Below, piece after piece: positions 27,448-36,395 of a DNA stretch of 64,000 bases (its first letter is position 1; each line of letters starts with the position of its first letter). The translations under genes were made by a program, and so were the position numbers. The notes beneath the pieces were generated by a model that made no database searches, was not told the origin of the DNA, and was given only the letters and a program-made list of their open reading frames with translations. The DNA comes from Micromonospora profundi. Its GTDB lineage: Bacteria; Actinomycetota; Actinomycetes; Mycobacteriales; Micromonosporaceae. The DNA lies in contig NZ_JAATJK010000001.1 in the NCBI RefSeq assembly GCF_011927785.1, positions 868,001 to 932,000 of the forward strand, read 5' to 3'.

Positions 27448-28446
27448 TCAGGCCGCGTGGGCCGGGCGTAGGTCTGCCAGCAACCGCTCCACCTCGGCGT
27501 ACGCCTCAGGGCCCAGCGGGCCGAGCTCCAGGGTGGTCAGGTTCTCCTCCGCCTGGGCCACAGTGCGCAGGCCGGGGATCGGCACGGTACGCGGGCTGCG
27601 CGCCAGCAGCCAGCCCAGCGCGCCCTGTGCGAGGGTTCGCCCGTCGGCGGTGAGCGCCGCCCGGACCTGCTCGACACGTGCCGCCCAGCGGGGCGTCGGC
27701 CGGCCGTCGGTGAACCACTGCAACCACTCCGGTGCCCGGCCGCGTACGTCGTCCGCGCCGAGGGCCCGGATCGAGCCCGTGAGTAGCCCCATCGCCAGCG
27801 GCCCCCGGTTGAGGCTTGCCAGGTCGTAGTTGTCGCAGACCGCCAGCACCGCCGCGTTGTCGCTCAGCACCGACTCGTCGTGCTGGATGGCGACGCAGTG
27901 CGGGCCGGCCGCCGCGAACGCCTCCGCCGAAGCCGGGTTGTCGGTGCTCCAGCCGTACCCCCGGATCTTGCCCTTGTCGACAAGCGCCTCCAGGGTGTCG
28001 ACCAGGTCGAGCGCGGCGGGCACCGGCAGATCGTTGAGGTGCAGTTGGTAGAGGTCCACGTGGTCGGTGCCGAGCCGACGCAGCGAATCCTCCAGGCTGC
28101 GCACGGCGAACGCCGGACTGGCGTCGGTACCGAGCGCCCGCCGGGTGGTCTCGTCGCTGACGTTGCCGAACTTGGTGGCGATCACCGCGTCGTCGCGTCG
28201 GCCGGCCAGGGCCCGGCCGAGGATCCGCTCGCTGTGCCCGGCGCCGTAGTTGCTGGCCGTGTCGAACAGCGTCACCCCCAGCTCCAGCGCCCGGTGGATG
28301 GTGTGGATCGACTCGTCGTCGTCCACCTCGCCCCACCCGAACGGCTGCCCGTCGTCACCCCAGAGCGGGCCGCCGATCGCCCAGCAGCCCATCCCGATCG
28401 CACTCACCTCGATGCCGCTGCGTCCCAGCGTCCGTGTCGTCGTCAT
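27448..28446 (-). CDS. Aldo/keto reductase
   Basis: A TIM-barrel NADPH-dependent oxidoreductase of 332 residues. The catalytic Asp and Tyr are in TLFDTASNYGAGHSERILGRAL, Lys in VIATKFG and His in YQLHLND. ATG 28446 is preceded by GGAGG at 8 nt, so I use it rather than the longer frame. It is divergent from a MerR-type gene with a perfect 20-bp palindrome between them, a standard arrangement in which MerR controls the reductase in response to an electrophile or oxidant. Substrate unknown. Confidence 0.92.
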   Translation of the reverse strand: MTTTRTLGRSGIEVSAIGMGCWAIGGPLWGDDGQPFGWGEVDDDESIHTIHRALELGVTLFDTASNYGAGHSERILGRALAGRRDDAVIATKFGNVSDETTRRALGTDASPAFAVRSLEDSLRRLGTDHVDLYQLHLNDLPVPAALDLVDTLEALVDKGKIRGYGWSTDNPASAEAFAAAGPHCVAIQHDESVLSDNAAVLAVCDNYDLASLNRGPLAMGLLTGSIRALGADDVRGRAPEWLQWFTDGRPTPRWAARVEQVRAALTADGRTLAQGALGWLLARSPRTVPIPGLRTVAQAEENLTTLELGPLGPEAYAEVERLLADLRPAHAA

Positions 28447-28460
28447 GCGCCAAGCCTCCA

Positions 28461-28486
28461 ACCTGGAGTGCACTCCAGGTCAAGGG
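28461..28486. promoter_or_regulatory. MerR operator/promoter of the reductase
   Basis: Perfect 20-bp palindrome ACCTGGAGTGCACTCCAGGT at 28461-28480. On the minus strand TTGACC (28477-28482) is a good -35 reading toward the reductase. A palindrome filling an over-long spacer is the MerR-family promoter layout. Confidence 0.82.
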
Positions 28487-28500
28487 CTAACATCTCGGCC

Positions 28501-29022
28501 ATGACCGGTCACGCGCCTGCGGAGGCCGCCCGTTACGCGCCCGCGGAGGCCGCCCGGCGCAGCGGCTTCAGCCTGGACACGCTGCGGTACTACGAGAAGA
28601 TCGGCCTGCTCGCCGACGTGGGTCGTACGGCGGGCGGGCGTAGGGTCTTCACCGACGACGACCTGAGCTGGCTCGTGCTGTTGCGCTGCCTGCGCGACAC
28701 CGGGATGCCGATCGCCCAGATGTGCCGCTACGCGTCCCTGGCCCGCGAGGGCGAGCACACCACCGACGAGCGGCGTGAGCTGCTGCAACAGCACGCCACA
28801 CAGGTCCAGGAGCAGATGCGTCTGCTCCAACGCCAGTACGACCACCTTAGGGAGAAGATCCGCTTCTACGAAGGGCTGCCCGGCGCGGGCCTGCGCGACG
28901 GGGAAGCGGCGCGCGACGATGCTGCGGCGCGCGACGACGAGGCTCGCGACGATCAGCCGGCGGCGGCCAGCCGGGGCAGCAGCGGGGTCAGCGGATCGAG
29001 CGCGTCGGCGCGTACCACGTAG
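28501..29022 (+). CDS. MerR-family regulator
   Basis: A 173-residue MerR protein: winged-helix HTH (AARRSGFSLDTLRYYEKIGLL, GRRVFTDDDLSWLVLLRCLRDTGMP) followed by the dimerising coiled coil (ELLQQHATQVQEQMRLLQRQYDHLREKIRFYE). No metal-binding Cys pattern is visible, so it is of the aldehyde/small-molecule type such as AdhR or NmlR rather than mercury-sensing. About 45 low-complexity residues (Asp/Ala/Ser rich) extend past the normal end and overlap the convergent oxidoreductase gene by 70 bp. The tail is probably not important for folding. Confidence 0.9.
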   Translation: MTGHAPAEAARYAPAEAARRSGFSLDTLRYYEKIGLLADVGRTAGGRRVFTDDDLSWLVLLRCLRDTGMPIAQMCRYASLAREGEHTTDERRELLQQHATQVQEQMRLLQRQYDHLREKIRFYEGLPGAGLRDGEAARDDAAARDDEARDDQPAAASRGSSGVSGSSASARTT

Positions 29023-29876
29023 CGGGTGACGCCCCAGCGCCGTCGGTGCGCCGCCACCGCCGCGACGATCTCGTCCGGGCTGCCGATCAGCACGAACGGC
29101 GTGGCCAGCAGCTCGTCGACGGTCAGGCCGGTCTCCTCGGCGATCTGCTCCGCGGCGGCCTGAGCACCGTCGCCCACCGCCACGTGCTGCACAAGCGCCT
29201 CCAACACCGGCGGGTAGTCCCGTCCGGCCGCGCCGGCCGCGACCGCTGCCAGTTGCGCGTCGAGCTGCGCGGCACGCCAGCGCACCTCGTGGTTGTGGCC
29301 GTCGGCGAGGGTACGGCCGAAGCCGGTCAGCCCCACCACGTCGGCGTGCGCGCCGGCCCAGCGCAGCAGCTCAGTGTTCGCTGTGCCGACTGTCAGCGGG
29401 ATCCGGGACTCCACCGGGTCGGGCCGATCCAGCCGTGCGGCACGCATCACGAGGTCGGCCGAGTCGACGGTGACCTCGTCGCCGGCCAGCAGCGCGCGTA
29501 CCGCCTCGGTCACCGCGATGCAGCGACGTACCCGGCCGGCGACGTCGGGGCGCTCCCGGCCGACGGCACGCCACTCGGAGGGGGTGTGGCCGGCGCCGAT
29601 GCCGAGCCGGGCACGCCCGCCGGAGACCAGGTCGAGGGTGGCCACGTCGGTGGCGAGCAGGACCGGCTCGCGTACGCCGGCGTTGGAGACGTACGAGCCG
29701 AGCCCGAGGGCCGAGGTGACCGACGCGGCGGCGGCCAGCGCGACGAACGGCGCGGGCACCCCGCCCGGGTGGTCGCCGACGAGCAGCGCGTCGTAGCCGG
29801 CGGACTCGGCCCGCCGAGCCAGTTCGCACCAGCTGGCGGCGTCGGACGGGCTCGCCTGGACCGAAAAGGTGATCAC
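28953..29876 (-). CDS. LLM-class flavin/F420-dependent oxidoreductase
   Basis: A luciferase-like monooxygenase fold of 307 residues from GTG 29876 (MITFSVQAS after initiation), with GHTPSEW, RARLGIGAGH and TFGxSPDEI-like VLIGSPDEI segments typical of the F420-dependent subgroup (TIGR03621-like). A longer in-frame start exists but the added residues are not family-like. Actinobacteria use many such proteins for F420H2-dependent reduction of unsaturated or nitro compounds. It converges with and overlaps the MerR 3' end. Substrate unknown. Confidence 0.87.
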   Translation of the reverse strand: MITFSVQASPSDAASWCELARRAESAGYDALLVGDHPGGVPAPFVALAAAASVTSALGLGSYVSNAGVREPVLLATDVATLDLVSGGRARLGIGAGHTPSEWRAVGRERPDVAGRVRRCIAVTEAVRALLAGDEVTVDSADLVMRAARLDRPDPVESRIPLTVGTANTELLRWAGAHADVVGLTGFGRTLADGHNHEVRWRAAQLDAQLAAVAAGAAGRDYPPVLEALVQHVAVGDGAQAAAEQIAEETGLTVDELLATPFVLIGSPDEIVAAVAAHRRRWGVTRYVVRADALDPLTPLLPRLAAAG

Positions 29877-29940
29877 ACGCCTCAGCGTGCCTGGCACGGG
29901 ACGGAGACGGCCAGCGATTCTGCCAAGGGGAGAAGGCTGC

Positions 29941-31275
29941 TCAGGGGGCGGGGTTCTCCGGCTCGTGCTTGTCGTGCCAGCGGGCCCGCCAGGCGGCCTC
30001 GCTGGCCTCGTGAGTGGTCCGTTCCTCGAAGACGACGGCCCGCAGCGCGCGCCGGGAACCCGACAGCACAAGCACCTCGACGGCCACCAGGCCGACGCAG
30101 ATCGCTGTGGCGAGGGCGAGCGCGCCCAGCGCCGGCAGGAGGTGGCCGAGCGGCAGGGCCACCGCCAGTGCCACGATCACGCCGACGCGGGTCCAGGTGA
30201 CTGTGTGCAGGGTGCGGATCTGGAACAGCATGTTGACGGCGAAATAGCAGATCAACCCGCCGAACAGCATCGGTACGGCAGGTCCGTGCATCCGTTGGGC
30301 GGACCCGCCGGCCGGGTCGGTGACCTGGTGCAGGATCTCCTCGCTGCCGATGGAGAAGAGGATGATCCCAGCGATCATCGGCAGGTAGAGGTACGCGTAG
30401 GCGTCCCGGGCCATCGCCACCCGCGGGCTGCCCTCGGCGGCGTGCAGGGCGATCCGGGCCGCCGGGCCGATGAAGTCGAAGTGCGCCCACCACAGGGTGG
30501 CGGTGAGCACGATGCCGAGCGTGGCCGCCGCCACCGCCGGCCAGGTGACCTGTTGGCCGAGCAGGTTGCCGCCGACGCCGACGGAGATCACCGACTCGCC
30601 CAGCGCGATGATCAGGATGAGGTCGTAGCGCTCGGTCCAGTGCTCGGCGCTTGTCACCCCCCAGCCCCAGGTGCCGACGATGAAGCCGGTGGCGTACTGG
30701 ACAAGCACCACGGCGATCCACAACCCGTCCCGGACCATCGCGGCCGTGTCGGTGTCGGCGATCTGTGGCGGGATCAGCGCGGCGGCCAGCAGCAGCACGA
30801 TGCTCGCCACCAACTCCGGGGCGAAGCGGCGTAGCTGCCGGCGCTCCTGCGGGCTGTCCCGCACCACATGCTGGTACAGGATCATGTGTACGCCCCGGAC
30901 CACGACGTAGCTGACGGCCACCAGCATGGGGCCGGCGGCACCTCCCCTCGGGTCGCTGAACGCCTGCGGCAGCCCCAGCGCGAACGAGAACAGGGCGGCC
31001 ATGGCGATCACCATGAGCACCGGTACGTAGCCTTCGCCGAGCCGGACCCGGGTGGCGACGAGGCTGTGCACGACCCAGCACCACCAGAGCACGGCGAGCA
31101 CCAGACCGGCGTGCAGCAGTTGCCGGCCGGAGATGTTCGCGGCGGTGGCCCGCGTGATGATGAAGAACGAGAAGACGAACACCAGATCGAAGAAGACCTC
31201 GAACCGGTCCACGCGGGCACCGGGGGCGATCGGGACAGCGGGGCCCAGGTGCCCACGCCGCCGGAAGCCGCCCAC
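29941..31275 (-). CDS. Low temperature requirement A (LtrA) family membrane protein
   Basis: About 444 residues from GTG 31275 with around 12 transmembrane helices. The N-terminal signature RFEVFFDLVFVFSFFIITR is typical of LtrA-family proteins (first named in Listeria), as are WWAHFDF and ERYDLILIIALGESVI in the middle. The molecular role of the family is not settled. The upstream in-frame extension to 31500 is Arg-rich and overlaps the neighbouring promoter region, so I reject it. The neighbouring SDR gene is divergent. Confidence 0.9.
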   Translation of the reverse strand: MGGFRRRGHLGPAVPIAPGARVDRFEVFFDLVFVFSFFIITRATAANISGRQLLHAGLVLAVLWWCWVVHSLVATRVRLGEGYVPVLMVIAMAALFSFALGLPQAFSDPRGGAAGPMLVAVSYVVVRGVHMILYQHVVRDSPQERRQLRRFAPELVASIVLLLAAALIPPQIADTDTAAMVRDGLWIAVVLVQYATGFIVGTWGWGVTSAEHWTERYDLILIIALGESVISVGVGGNLLGQQVTWPAVAAATLGIVLTATLWWAHFDFIGPAARIALHAAEGSPRVAMARDAYAYLYLPMIAGIILFSIGSEEILHQVTDPAGGSAQRMHGPAVPMLFGGLICYFAVNMLFQIRTLHTVTWTRVGVIVALAVALPLGHLLPALGALALATAICVGLVAVEVLVLSGSRRALRAVVFEERTTHEASEAAWRARWHDKHEPENPAP

Positions 31276-31499
31276 GGTCTCACTCTGGCAGCGTATTGCC
31301 TGGTCGGAGGTCGAACGGGCCAGCCTGCGCCTGGTGCCGCAGCCATCCGGGGCAGCGGCGTCGCCGGCTCCGCGCGTGCCGGCGCCCGAGGCGACGGCGT
31401 CGGGCGTTACCTCCGTCCCGGGGCGGGAAAACCCCTCGACCGTGCCTCCGGCAGTCGTTCGCGGTCGTAGCGGCCGCCCCACCCGGACAAGGATGGACA

Positions 31500-32435
31500 A
31501 TGACGACGAACAACCCGATCAGCACCCCGTTCACCAATGAGTCCACAGCGATGGACGTGATTCAGGGCGTGGACCTCGGCGGACGGCGGGCGATCGTCAC
31601 CGGCGGTTCGTCGGGCATCGGTGTGGAGACCGCCCGTGCCCTGGCCGGCGCCGGCGCCCAGGTCACCCTTGCCGTGCGCAACACCGACGCCGGTCAACGC
31701 GCCGCCGACGACATCACCGCCACCACAGGCAACGACCAGGTCCTGGTCGCTCCGCTCGACCTCGCCGACCAGGCGTCGATCGCCGACTTCGTGGCCAACT
31801 GGGACGGCCCGCTGAACATCCTCGTCGACAACGCCGGCATCATGGCCGCGCCCCTGAGCCGGACCCCGCAGGGCTGGGAGATGCAGTTCGCCACCAACCA
31901 CCTGGGGCACTTCGCGCTCGCCGCCGGGCTGCGCAACGCCCTCGCCGCCGCCGACGGGGCCCGGATCGTGTCGGTCAGCTCCGCCGCCCACCTGCGCTCA
32001 CCTGTGGTCTTCGACGACATCCAGTTCGACAGTCGGGAGTACGAGCCGTGGCAGGCGTACGGGCAGTCGAAGACGGCGAACGTGCTCTTCGCGGTGGAGG
32101 CGAGCCGCCGCTGGGCCGACGACGGAATCCTTGCCAACTCGCTCACGCCCGGCGCGATCAAGACCAACCTGCAACGGTACGTCAGCGAGGAGGAGCTGAA
32201 CCGGATGCGCGCGGGCAACGCGGCGGCCTGGAAGACAGTCGAACAGGGTGCCGCCACGTCGGTGCTGGTAGCGGCCTCGCCGCTGCTCGACGGAGTGGGC
32301 GGGCGCTACTTCGAGGACTGCCAGGAGGCCGGCCCTGCCCAGCCAGGCGAGCGGCGTGGCGTCGCCGGGTACGCGCTGGACCCGGAGGCCGCCGAACGGC
32401 TCTGGCAGGTCTCGACCGACCTGCTCAAGAGCTGA
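31500..32435 (+). CDS. SDR oxidoreductase, retinol-dehydrogenase-like
   Basis: A 311-residue SDR with TGGSSGIG cofactor motif, DNAGIM, catalytic Ser in SVSSAAH and YGQSKTANVLF with the Tyr and Lys. The C-terminal extension and size fit the group annotated as light-dependent protochlorophyllide/retinol/WW-domain oxidoreductases. ATG 31500 has AAGGATGG about 6 nt upstream. It closes the accessory redox block and is followed 50 bp later by a strong hairpin that separates it from the sucB-lpdA operon. Confidence 0.9.
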   Translation: MTTNNPISTPFTNESTAMDVIQGVDLGGRRAIVTGGSSGIGVETARALAGAGAQVTLAVRNTDAGQRAADDITATTGNDQVLVAPLDLADQASIADFVANWDGPLNILVDNAGIMAAPLSRTPQGWEMQFATNHLGHFALAAGLRNALAAADGARIVSVSSAAHLRSPVVFDDIQFDSREYEPWQAYGQSKTANVLFAVEASRRWADDGILANSLTPGAIKTNLQRYVSEEELNRMRAGNAAAWKTVEQGAATSVLVAASPLLDGVGGRYFEDCQEAGPAQPGERRGVAGYALDPEAAERLWQVSTDLLKS

Positions 32436-32488
32436 CGCCCAGACAGCGGGCTGAGGCACGACCGGCGGGCTGCGGCCCGCTCACACGA

Positions 32489-32521
32489 AAGGGCGCCCCG
32501 GTCGACGACCGGGGCGCCCTT
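32489..32521. terminator. Strong bidirectional terminator hairpin
   Basis: Perfect 15-bp stem (AAGGGCGCCCCGGTC and its complement) with a 3-nt GAC loop, between the SDR stop and the convergent sucB stop. No U-run. Confidence 0.88.
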
Positions 32522-32538
32522 CGGCGTTGGTGCGAGGG

Positions 32539-34374
32539 TCAGGCCAGACCCAGCTCCGACTCGAAGTTGCCGGCCTCCAGCCGCTCCTTGACAGCGGTCA
32601 GGAAGCGGGCCGCGTCGGCGCCGTCGATCAGCCGGTGGTCGTAGGACATGGCCAGGTAGACCATCGACCGGACCGCGATGACCTCGCCCAGGTCCGGGTC
32701 GTTGACCACTACCGGACGCTTCACCACGGCACCCGTGCCCAGCATCGCCGACTGCGGCGACGGCACGATCGGGGTGTCAAAGAGCGCGCCCCGGCTGCCC
32801 GTGTTGGTGAGCGTGAAGGTCGCACCGGCGATCTCGTCCGGGCTGATCTTGTTGGTGCGGGTCCGCTCGGCCAGGTCGGCGACGCGCTTGGCGATGCCGC
32901 CCAGGTTGAGGTCACCCGCGTTGTGGATGACCGGCGTCAACAGCCCACGCTCGGTGTCCACGGCGATGCCGAGGTGCTCCGCCTCCGGGTAGGTGATCGT
33001 CCCGCCTTCGAGATCCATCCGGGCGTTGACGATCGGGTACGTCTGCAGCGCCTCGATGGCCGCCAGCGCGAAGAACGGCAGGAAGGACAGCTTCACGCCG
33101 TGCCGCTGCTGGAACGAGTCCTTCGCCTGGGCGCGCAGCTTCGCGACCCGGGTGACGTCCACCTCGACCACAGTGGTGAGCTGCGCCATCTCGTGCAGCG
33201 ACTCGTGCAGCCGGGTGGCGATGGCCTTGCGGATGCGGGGCAGCTTCTCGGTGGTGCCCCGCTTGCCGCTCGGCTGCGGCTTCGCGGCCGGCTTGGCCGG
33301 TGCCGCCGACGACGCGGCGGCCGGCTGCGCGGCGGCGGGAGCGGCCTTGGCCTTCTCCGCCGCGTCGAGGACGTCCTGCTTGCGGATCCGGCCACCAACG
33401 CCGGTGCCGCTGAGCGAGGACAGGTCGACGCCGTGCTCACTTGCCAGCTTGCGTACCAGCGGGGTGACGTAACCCGCGACCTCCTCGCCGTCGCCCTGCG
33501 CCGGGCGCTGCGGGGCGCTCGTCGGGGCGGACGGCTGCGCGGCCTGCTCGGTCTTCGCGGGCTGCGCCGACGACTCCGTCTCCGCGGCCGGCTCGTTGTA
33601 GGACGTGCCCGGGGTCGGCTCGTCGACCTTCGGCTCCGGCTTCGGCTCGGCCTTCGGCGTGGGCTTGGCCTCCGCCTTCGGCTCGGGCTTCGACTCGGGC
33701 TCGGCCTGGGCGGGAGCACCGCCGGCGGCACCGATGACAGCGAGCTCCGCGCCGACGTCGGCGGTCTCGTCCTCGGCGACCTTGATCTCCAGCACGGTGC
33801 CGGCGACCGGGGACGGGATCTCCGTGTCCACCTTGTCGGTGGAGACCTCCAGCAGCGGCTCGTCCACCTCCACGGTGTCGCCGACCTGCTTGAGCCAGCG
33901 GGTGACCGTACCCTCGGTGACGCTCTCGCCCAGGGCCGGCATCTTCACCGCGGTGCCCTCGCCCGACGGCGCGGCGGCCGGAGCCGGCGCCTCGTCCTGG
34001 GCCGGCGCCTCGTCCTGTGCCACCTGGTCGGCGGTGCCCTCGGCGGCAGCGGTCGGCTCGGTGGCCGGCTCCACAGCCTCGGCCGGAGCCTCCTGCTGCT
34101 CCTGCGGGGCGGCCTCGCCGCCACCCGTCGACTCGCCCTCACCGGCGATGACGGCCAGTTCGCTGCCAACCTCGGCGGTCTCGTCCTCACCGACCACGAT
34201 CCGGCTCAGCACGCCCGCCGCGGGCGACGGGATCTCGGTGTCGACCTTGTCGGTCGAGACCTCGAGCAGGGGCTCGTCGACCTCGACGGTGTCGCCCTCC
34301 TGCTTGAGCCAGCGCGTGACGGTGCCCTCGGTGACGCTCTCGCCGAGCCGGGGCATGGTGACCGATACCGGCAT
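32539..34374 (-). CDS. sucB: Dihydrolipoamide acyltransferase (E2) with two lipoyl domains
   Basis: The E2 core of a 2-oxoacid dehydrogenase complex, 611 residues. Two lipoyl domains come first, each with a lipoylated Lys in [13 protein letters not shown], joined by Ala/Pro/Glu linkers. Then comes an E3-binding domain ([17 protein letters not shown] to GRIRKQDV) and the catalytic domain ending in [15 protein letters not shown] with the active-site His-Asp. In mycobacteria the equivalent protein (Rv2215) is DlaT, the E2 of pyruvate dehydrogenase, so either complex name is possible. GGAG precedes the ATG. It is 66 bp downstream of lpdA, and LipA and LipB in this window would modify it. Confidence 0.95.
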   Translation of the reverse strand: MPVSVTMPRLGESVTEGTVTRWLKQEGDTVEVDEPLLEVSTDKVDTEIPSPAAGVLSRIVVGEDETAEVGSELAVIAGEGESTGGGEAAPQEQQEAPAEAVEPATEPTAAAEGTADQVAQDEAPAQDEAPAPAAAPSGEGTAVKMPALGESVTEGTVTRWLKQVGDTVEVDEPLLEVSTDKVDTEIPSPVAGTVLEIKVAEDETADVGAELAVIGAAGGAPAQAEPESKPEPKAEAKPTPKAEPKPEPKVDEPTPGTSYNEPAAETESSAQPAKTEQAAQPSAPTSAPQRPAQGDGEEVAGYVTPLVRKLASEHGVDLSSLSGTGVGGRIRKQDVLDAAEKAKAAPAAAQPAAASSAAPAKPAAKPQPSGKRGTTEKLPRIRKAIATRLHESLHEMAQLTTVVEVDVTRVAKLRAQAKDSFQQRHGVKLSFLPFFALAAIEALQTYPIVNARMDLEGGTITYPEAEHLGIAVDTERGLLTPVIHNAGDLNLGGIAKRVADLAERTRTNKISPDEIAGATFTLTNTGSRGALFDTPIVPSPQSAMLGTGAVVKRPVVVNDPDLGEVIAVRSMVYLAMSYDHRLIDGADAARFLTAVKERLEAGNFESELGLA

Positions 34375-34440
34375 GTTCTCCAGACTCCTTCATTCCCCTA
34401 GGGGATCTTCGCCCGTCGCCGGACGCCGCGGTTTGGGTGA

Positions 34441-35832
34441 TCAGGCGTGCGCGTGCAGCGGCTTGCCGGCGAGGGCCAGGTGCGCCTCGCCCAGGGCCTC
34501 GTTCTGGGTCGGGTGGGCGTGCACGAGCTGGGCGACCTCCGCCGGGTACGCCTCCCAGTTGTAGATGAGCTGCGCCTCGCCGACCAGCTCACCCACCCGG
34601 GCGCCGACCATGTGCACGCCGACCACCGGGCCGTCCTCCACCCGGACCAGCTTCACGAAGCCTGTGGTCTTGAGGATCTGGCTCTTGCCGTTGCCGCCCA
34701 GGTTGTAGTTGTAGGCCTTGACCTTGTCGGCGCCGTACTGCTCCTTGGCCTTCGCCTCGGTCAGGCCCACCGACGCCAGCTCCGGGTCGGAGTAGGTGAC
34801 CCGCGGGATGCCCACCTCGTCGATGACCGCCGGGTTCTGCCCGGCGATCTCCTCTGCGACGAAGATGCCCTGCTGGAAGCCGCGGTGCGCGAGCTGAAGG
34901 CCCGGCACGATGTCGCCGACCGCGTAGACGTTCGGCACGCTCGTGCGCAGCCGCTCGTCGGTAAGCACGTAGCCGCGGTCCATCTTCACGCCCTGCTCCT
35001 CGTACCCGAGGTTGGCGGTGTTCGGGCCGCGACCGACGGCGACCAGCAGCAGCTCGGCCTCGACGGTCTCGCCGCCCTGAATGGTCAGCTTGACGCCGTT
35101 CTCGGTCTTCTCGACCTTCTCGAACGGCTTGCCGACCTTGAAGTTGATCTTCCGCTTGCGGAACGCCCGCTCCAGCGCCTTGGACGACTCCTCGTCCTCG
35201 GCGGCGACCAGCCGGGGCAGCGCCTCGACGATCGTCACGTCCACGCCGAAGGACTTCCACACGCTCGCGAACTCGACGCCGATCACGCCGCCACCCAGCA
35301 CGATCACCGACGACGGCACCCGGTCCAGGGTGAGCGCGTGGTCACTGGTGATGATCCGCTCGCCGTCGACCTCCAGGCCGGGCAGGCTCTTGGCGTACGA
35401 GCCGGAGGCCAGCACGACATTGCGGCCGGTGTAGCGCTTGCCGTCGACCTCGACGACGTTCTTGCCGACCAGCTTGCCGGCGCCCGCGACGAAGGTGATG
35501 TCCTTCGAGCCGCTCACCAGGCCCTGCAGGCCCTTGTAAAGCCGGGAGATCACGCCGTCCTTGTACGCGTTGACCCCCGCCATGTCGATGCCGACCAGTT
35601 CGGCCTTCACACCGAACTGCTCCGACTCGCGGGTCTGGTCGGCGATCTCGGCCGCGTGCAGCAGCGCCTTGGTCGGGATGCAACCGTTGTGCAGGCAGGT
35701 GCCGCCGAGCTTGCCCTTCTCGACCAGCGCGACCTTAAGGCCCAGCTGGACGGCGCGCAGGGCGGTGGCGTAACCGCCGCTACCACCTCCGAGGATGACG
35801 ATGTCGAAGGTTGCGTCGTTCGGCTCGCTCAC
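34441..35832 (-). CDS. lpdA: Dihydrolipoyl dehydrogenase (E3)
   Basis: A flavoprotein disulfide reductase of 463 residues with FAD motif ILGGGSGGYATA, the redox disulfide in GGTCLHNGCIPTK, the NAD motif GGGVIGVEFAS and the C-terminal active-site His-Glu in HAHPTQNEALGE. GTG 35832 has GGGAG about 7 nt upstream; the in-frame extension to 35889 is not family-like. It is the first gene of the lpdA-sucB operon and reoxidises the lipoyl arms of SucB. Confidence 0.97.
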   Translation of the reverse strand: MSEPNDATFDIVILGGGSGGYATALRAVQLGLKVALVEKGKLGGTCLHNGCIPTKALLHAAEIADQTRESEQFGVKAELVGIDMAGVNAYKDGVISRLYKGLQGLVSGSKDITFVAGAGKLVGKNVVEVDGKRYTGRNVVLASGSYAKSLPGLEVDGERIITSDHALTLDRVPSSVIVLGGGVIGVEFASVWKSFGVDVTIVEALPRLVAAEDEESSKALERAFRKRKINFKVGKPFEKVEKTENGVKLTIQGGETVEAELLLVAVGRGPNTANLGYEEQGVKMDRGYVLTDERLRTSVPNVYAVGDIVPGLQLAHRGFQQGIFVAEEIAGQNPAVIDEVGIPRVTYSDPELASVGLTEAKAKEQYGADKVKAYNYNLGGNGKSQILKTTGFVKLVRVEDGPVVGVHMVGARVGELVGEAQLIYNWEAYPAEVAQLVHAHPTQNEALGEAHLALAGKPLHAHA

Positions 35833-36011
35833 GTCCAACTCCCAGGTCGCGTCGCTGCTTCGGGGGTCACAGAGGGGTAACACGGACACACCCCACCTCG
35901 GTCATCTTGTCACCATGCGGCACAGGGCGCGTAGTGAGGTGCCCAACGACACGTCATCGACACGTACCCTTGGCACCGTTGTCGACGACGGAGCATTGGG
36001 GGAGATGTTCG

Positions 36012-36344
36012 GTGGGGTTGTTCCGACGTCGTAAGAAGCCGCGTGTGTCGAGCCTCGACCGCGCGGCCGACAGCGGCGACCTGGCCCATCTCGAAGCCTT
36101 CATCCGCAGCCGGCGAGGCGTCGAAGCGTTCATCGAACCTCGGACGACGGTCACCGAGACCACTGTCATCCTGATCGCCGACGACGGGGAGTGGACCCGC
36201 CGTCGCATCGACGGCCCGGACGGGGCGCGGCGCTTCGCGTACCGGATGGGGATTCCGGTGTACGACGTGCGGCTGATGGGCTACCCGCAGCGGATGCGCG
36301 ACTTCAACGAACGCCGCAAGCGCCGACCCGACCAGCAGATGTAA
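36012..36344 (+). CDS. Conserved actinobacterial hypothetical protein
   Basis: A 110-residue basic protein from GTG 36012 (GGGGAG about 9 nt upstream), beginning GLFRRRKKPRVSSLDRAADSGD. It has no membrane segment or catalytic motif I can name; the central part (TVILIADDGEWTRRRI) looks like a small alpha/beta fold and the C terminus is very basic (RMRDFNERRKRRPD). Divergent from lpdA, and its stop codon is the first base pairs of the palindrome that follows. Function unknown. Confidence 0.75.
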   Translation: MGLFRRRKKPRVSSLDRAADSGDLAHLEAFIRSRRGVEAFIEPRTTVTETTVILIADDGEWTRRRIDGPDGARRFAYRMGIPVYDVRLMGYPQRMRDFNERRKRRPDQQM

Positions 36345-36391
36345 GGAAGGGCCCCTGTTAACGCCAGGCGTTAACAGGGGGCCCTTCCTTA
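36342..36391. terminator. Near-perfect palindrome, copy B of dispersed repeat; bidirectional terminator
   Basis: A 24-nt arm starting TAAGGAAGGGCCCC and ending TTAACGCC is matched by its complement with one extra G, around a single-A loop. The stop codon TAA of the preceding gene is its first three bases and the pepA stop lies 5 bp beyond. It shares its outer sequence with the repeat at 22919-22971. Confidence 0.88.
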
Positions 36392-36395
36392 CATC

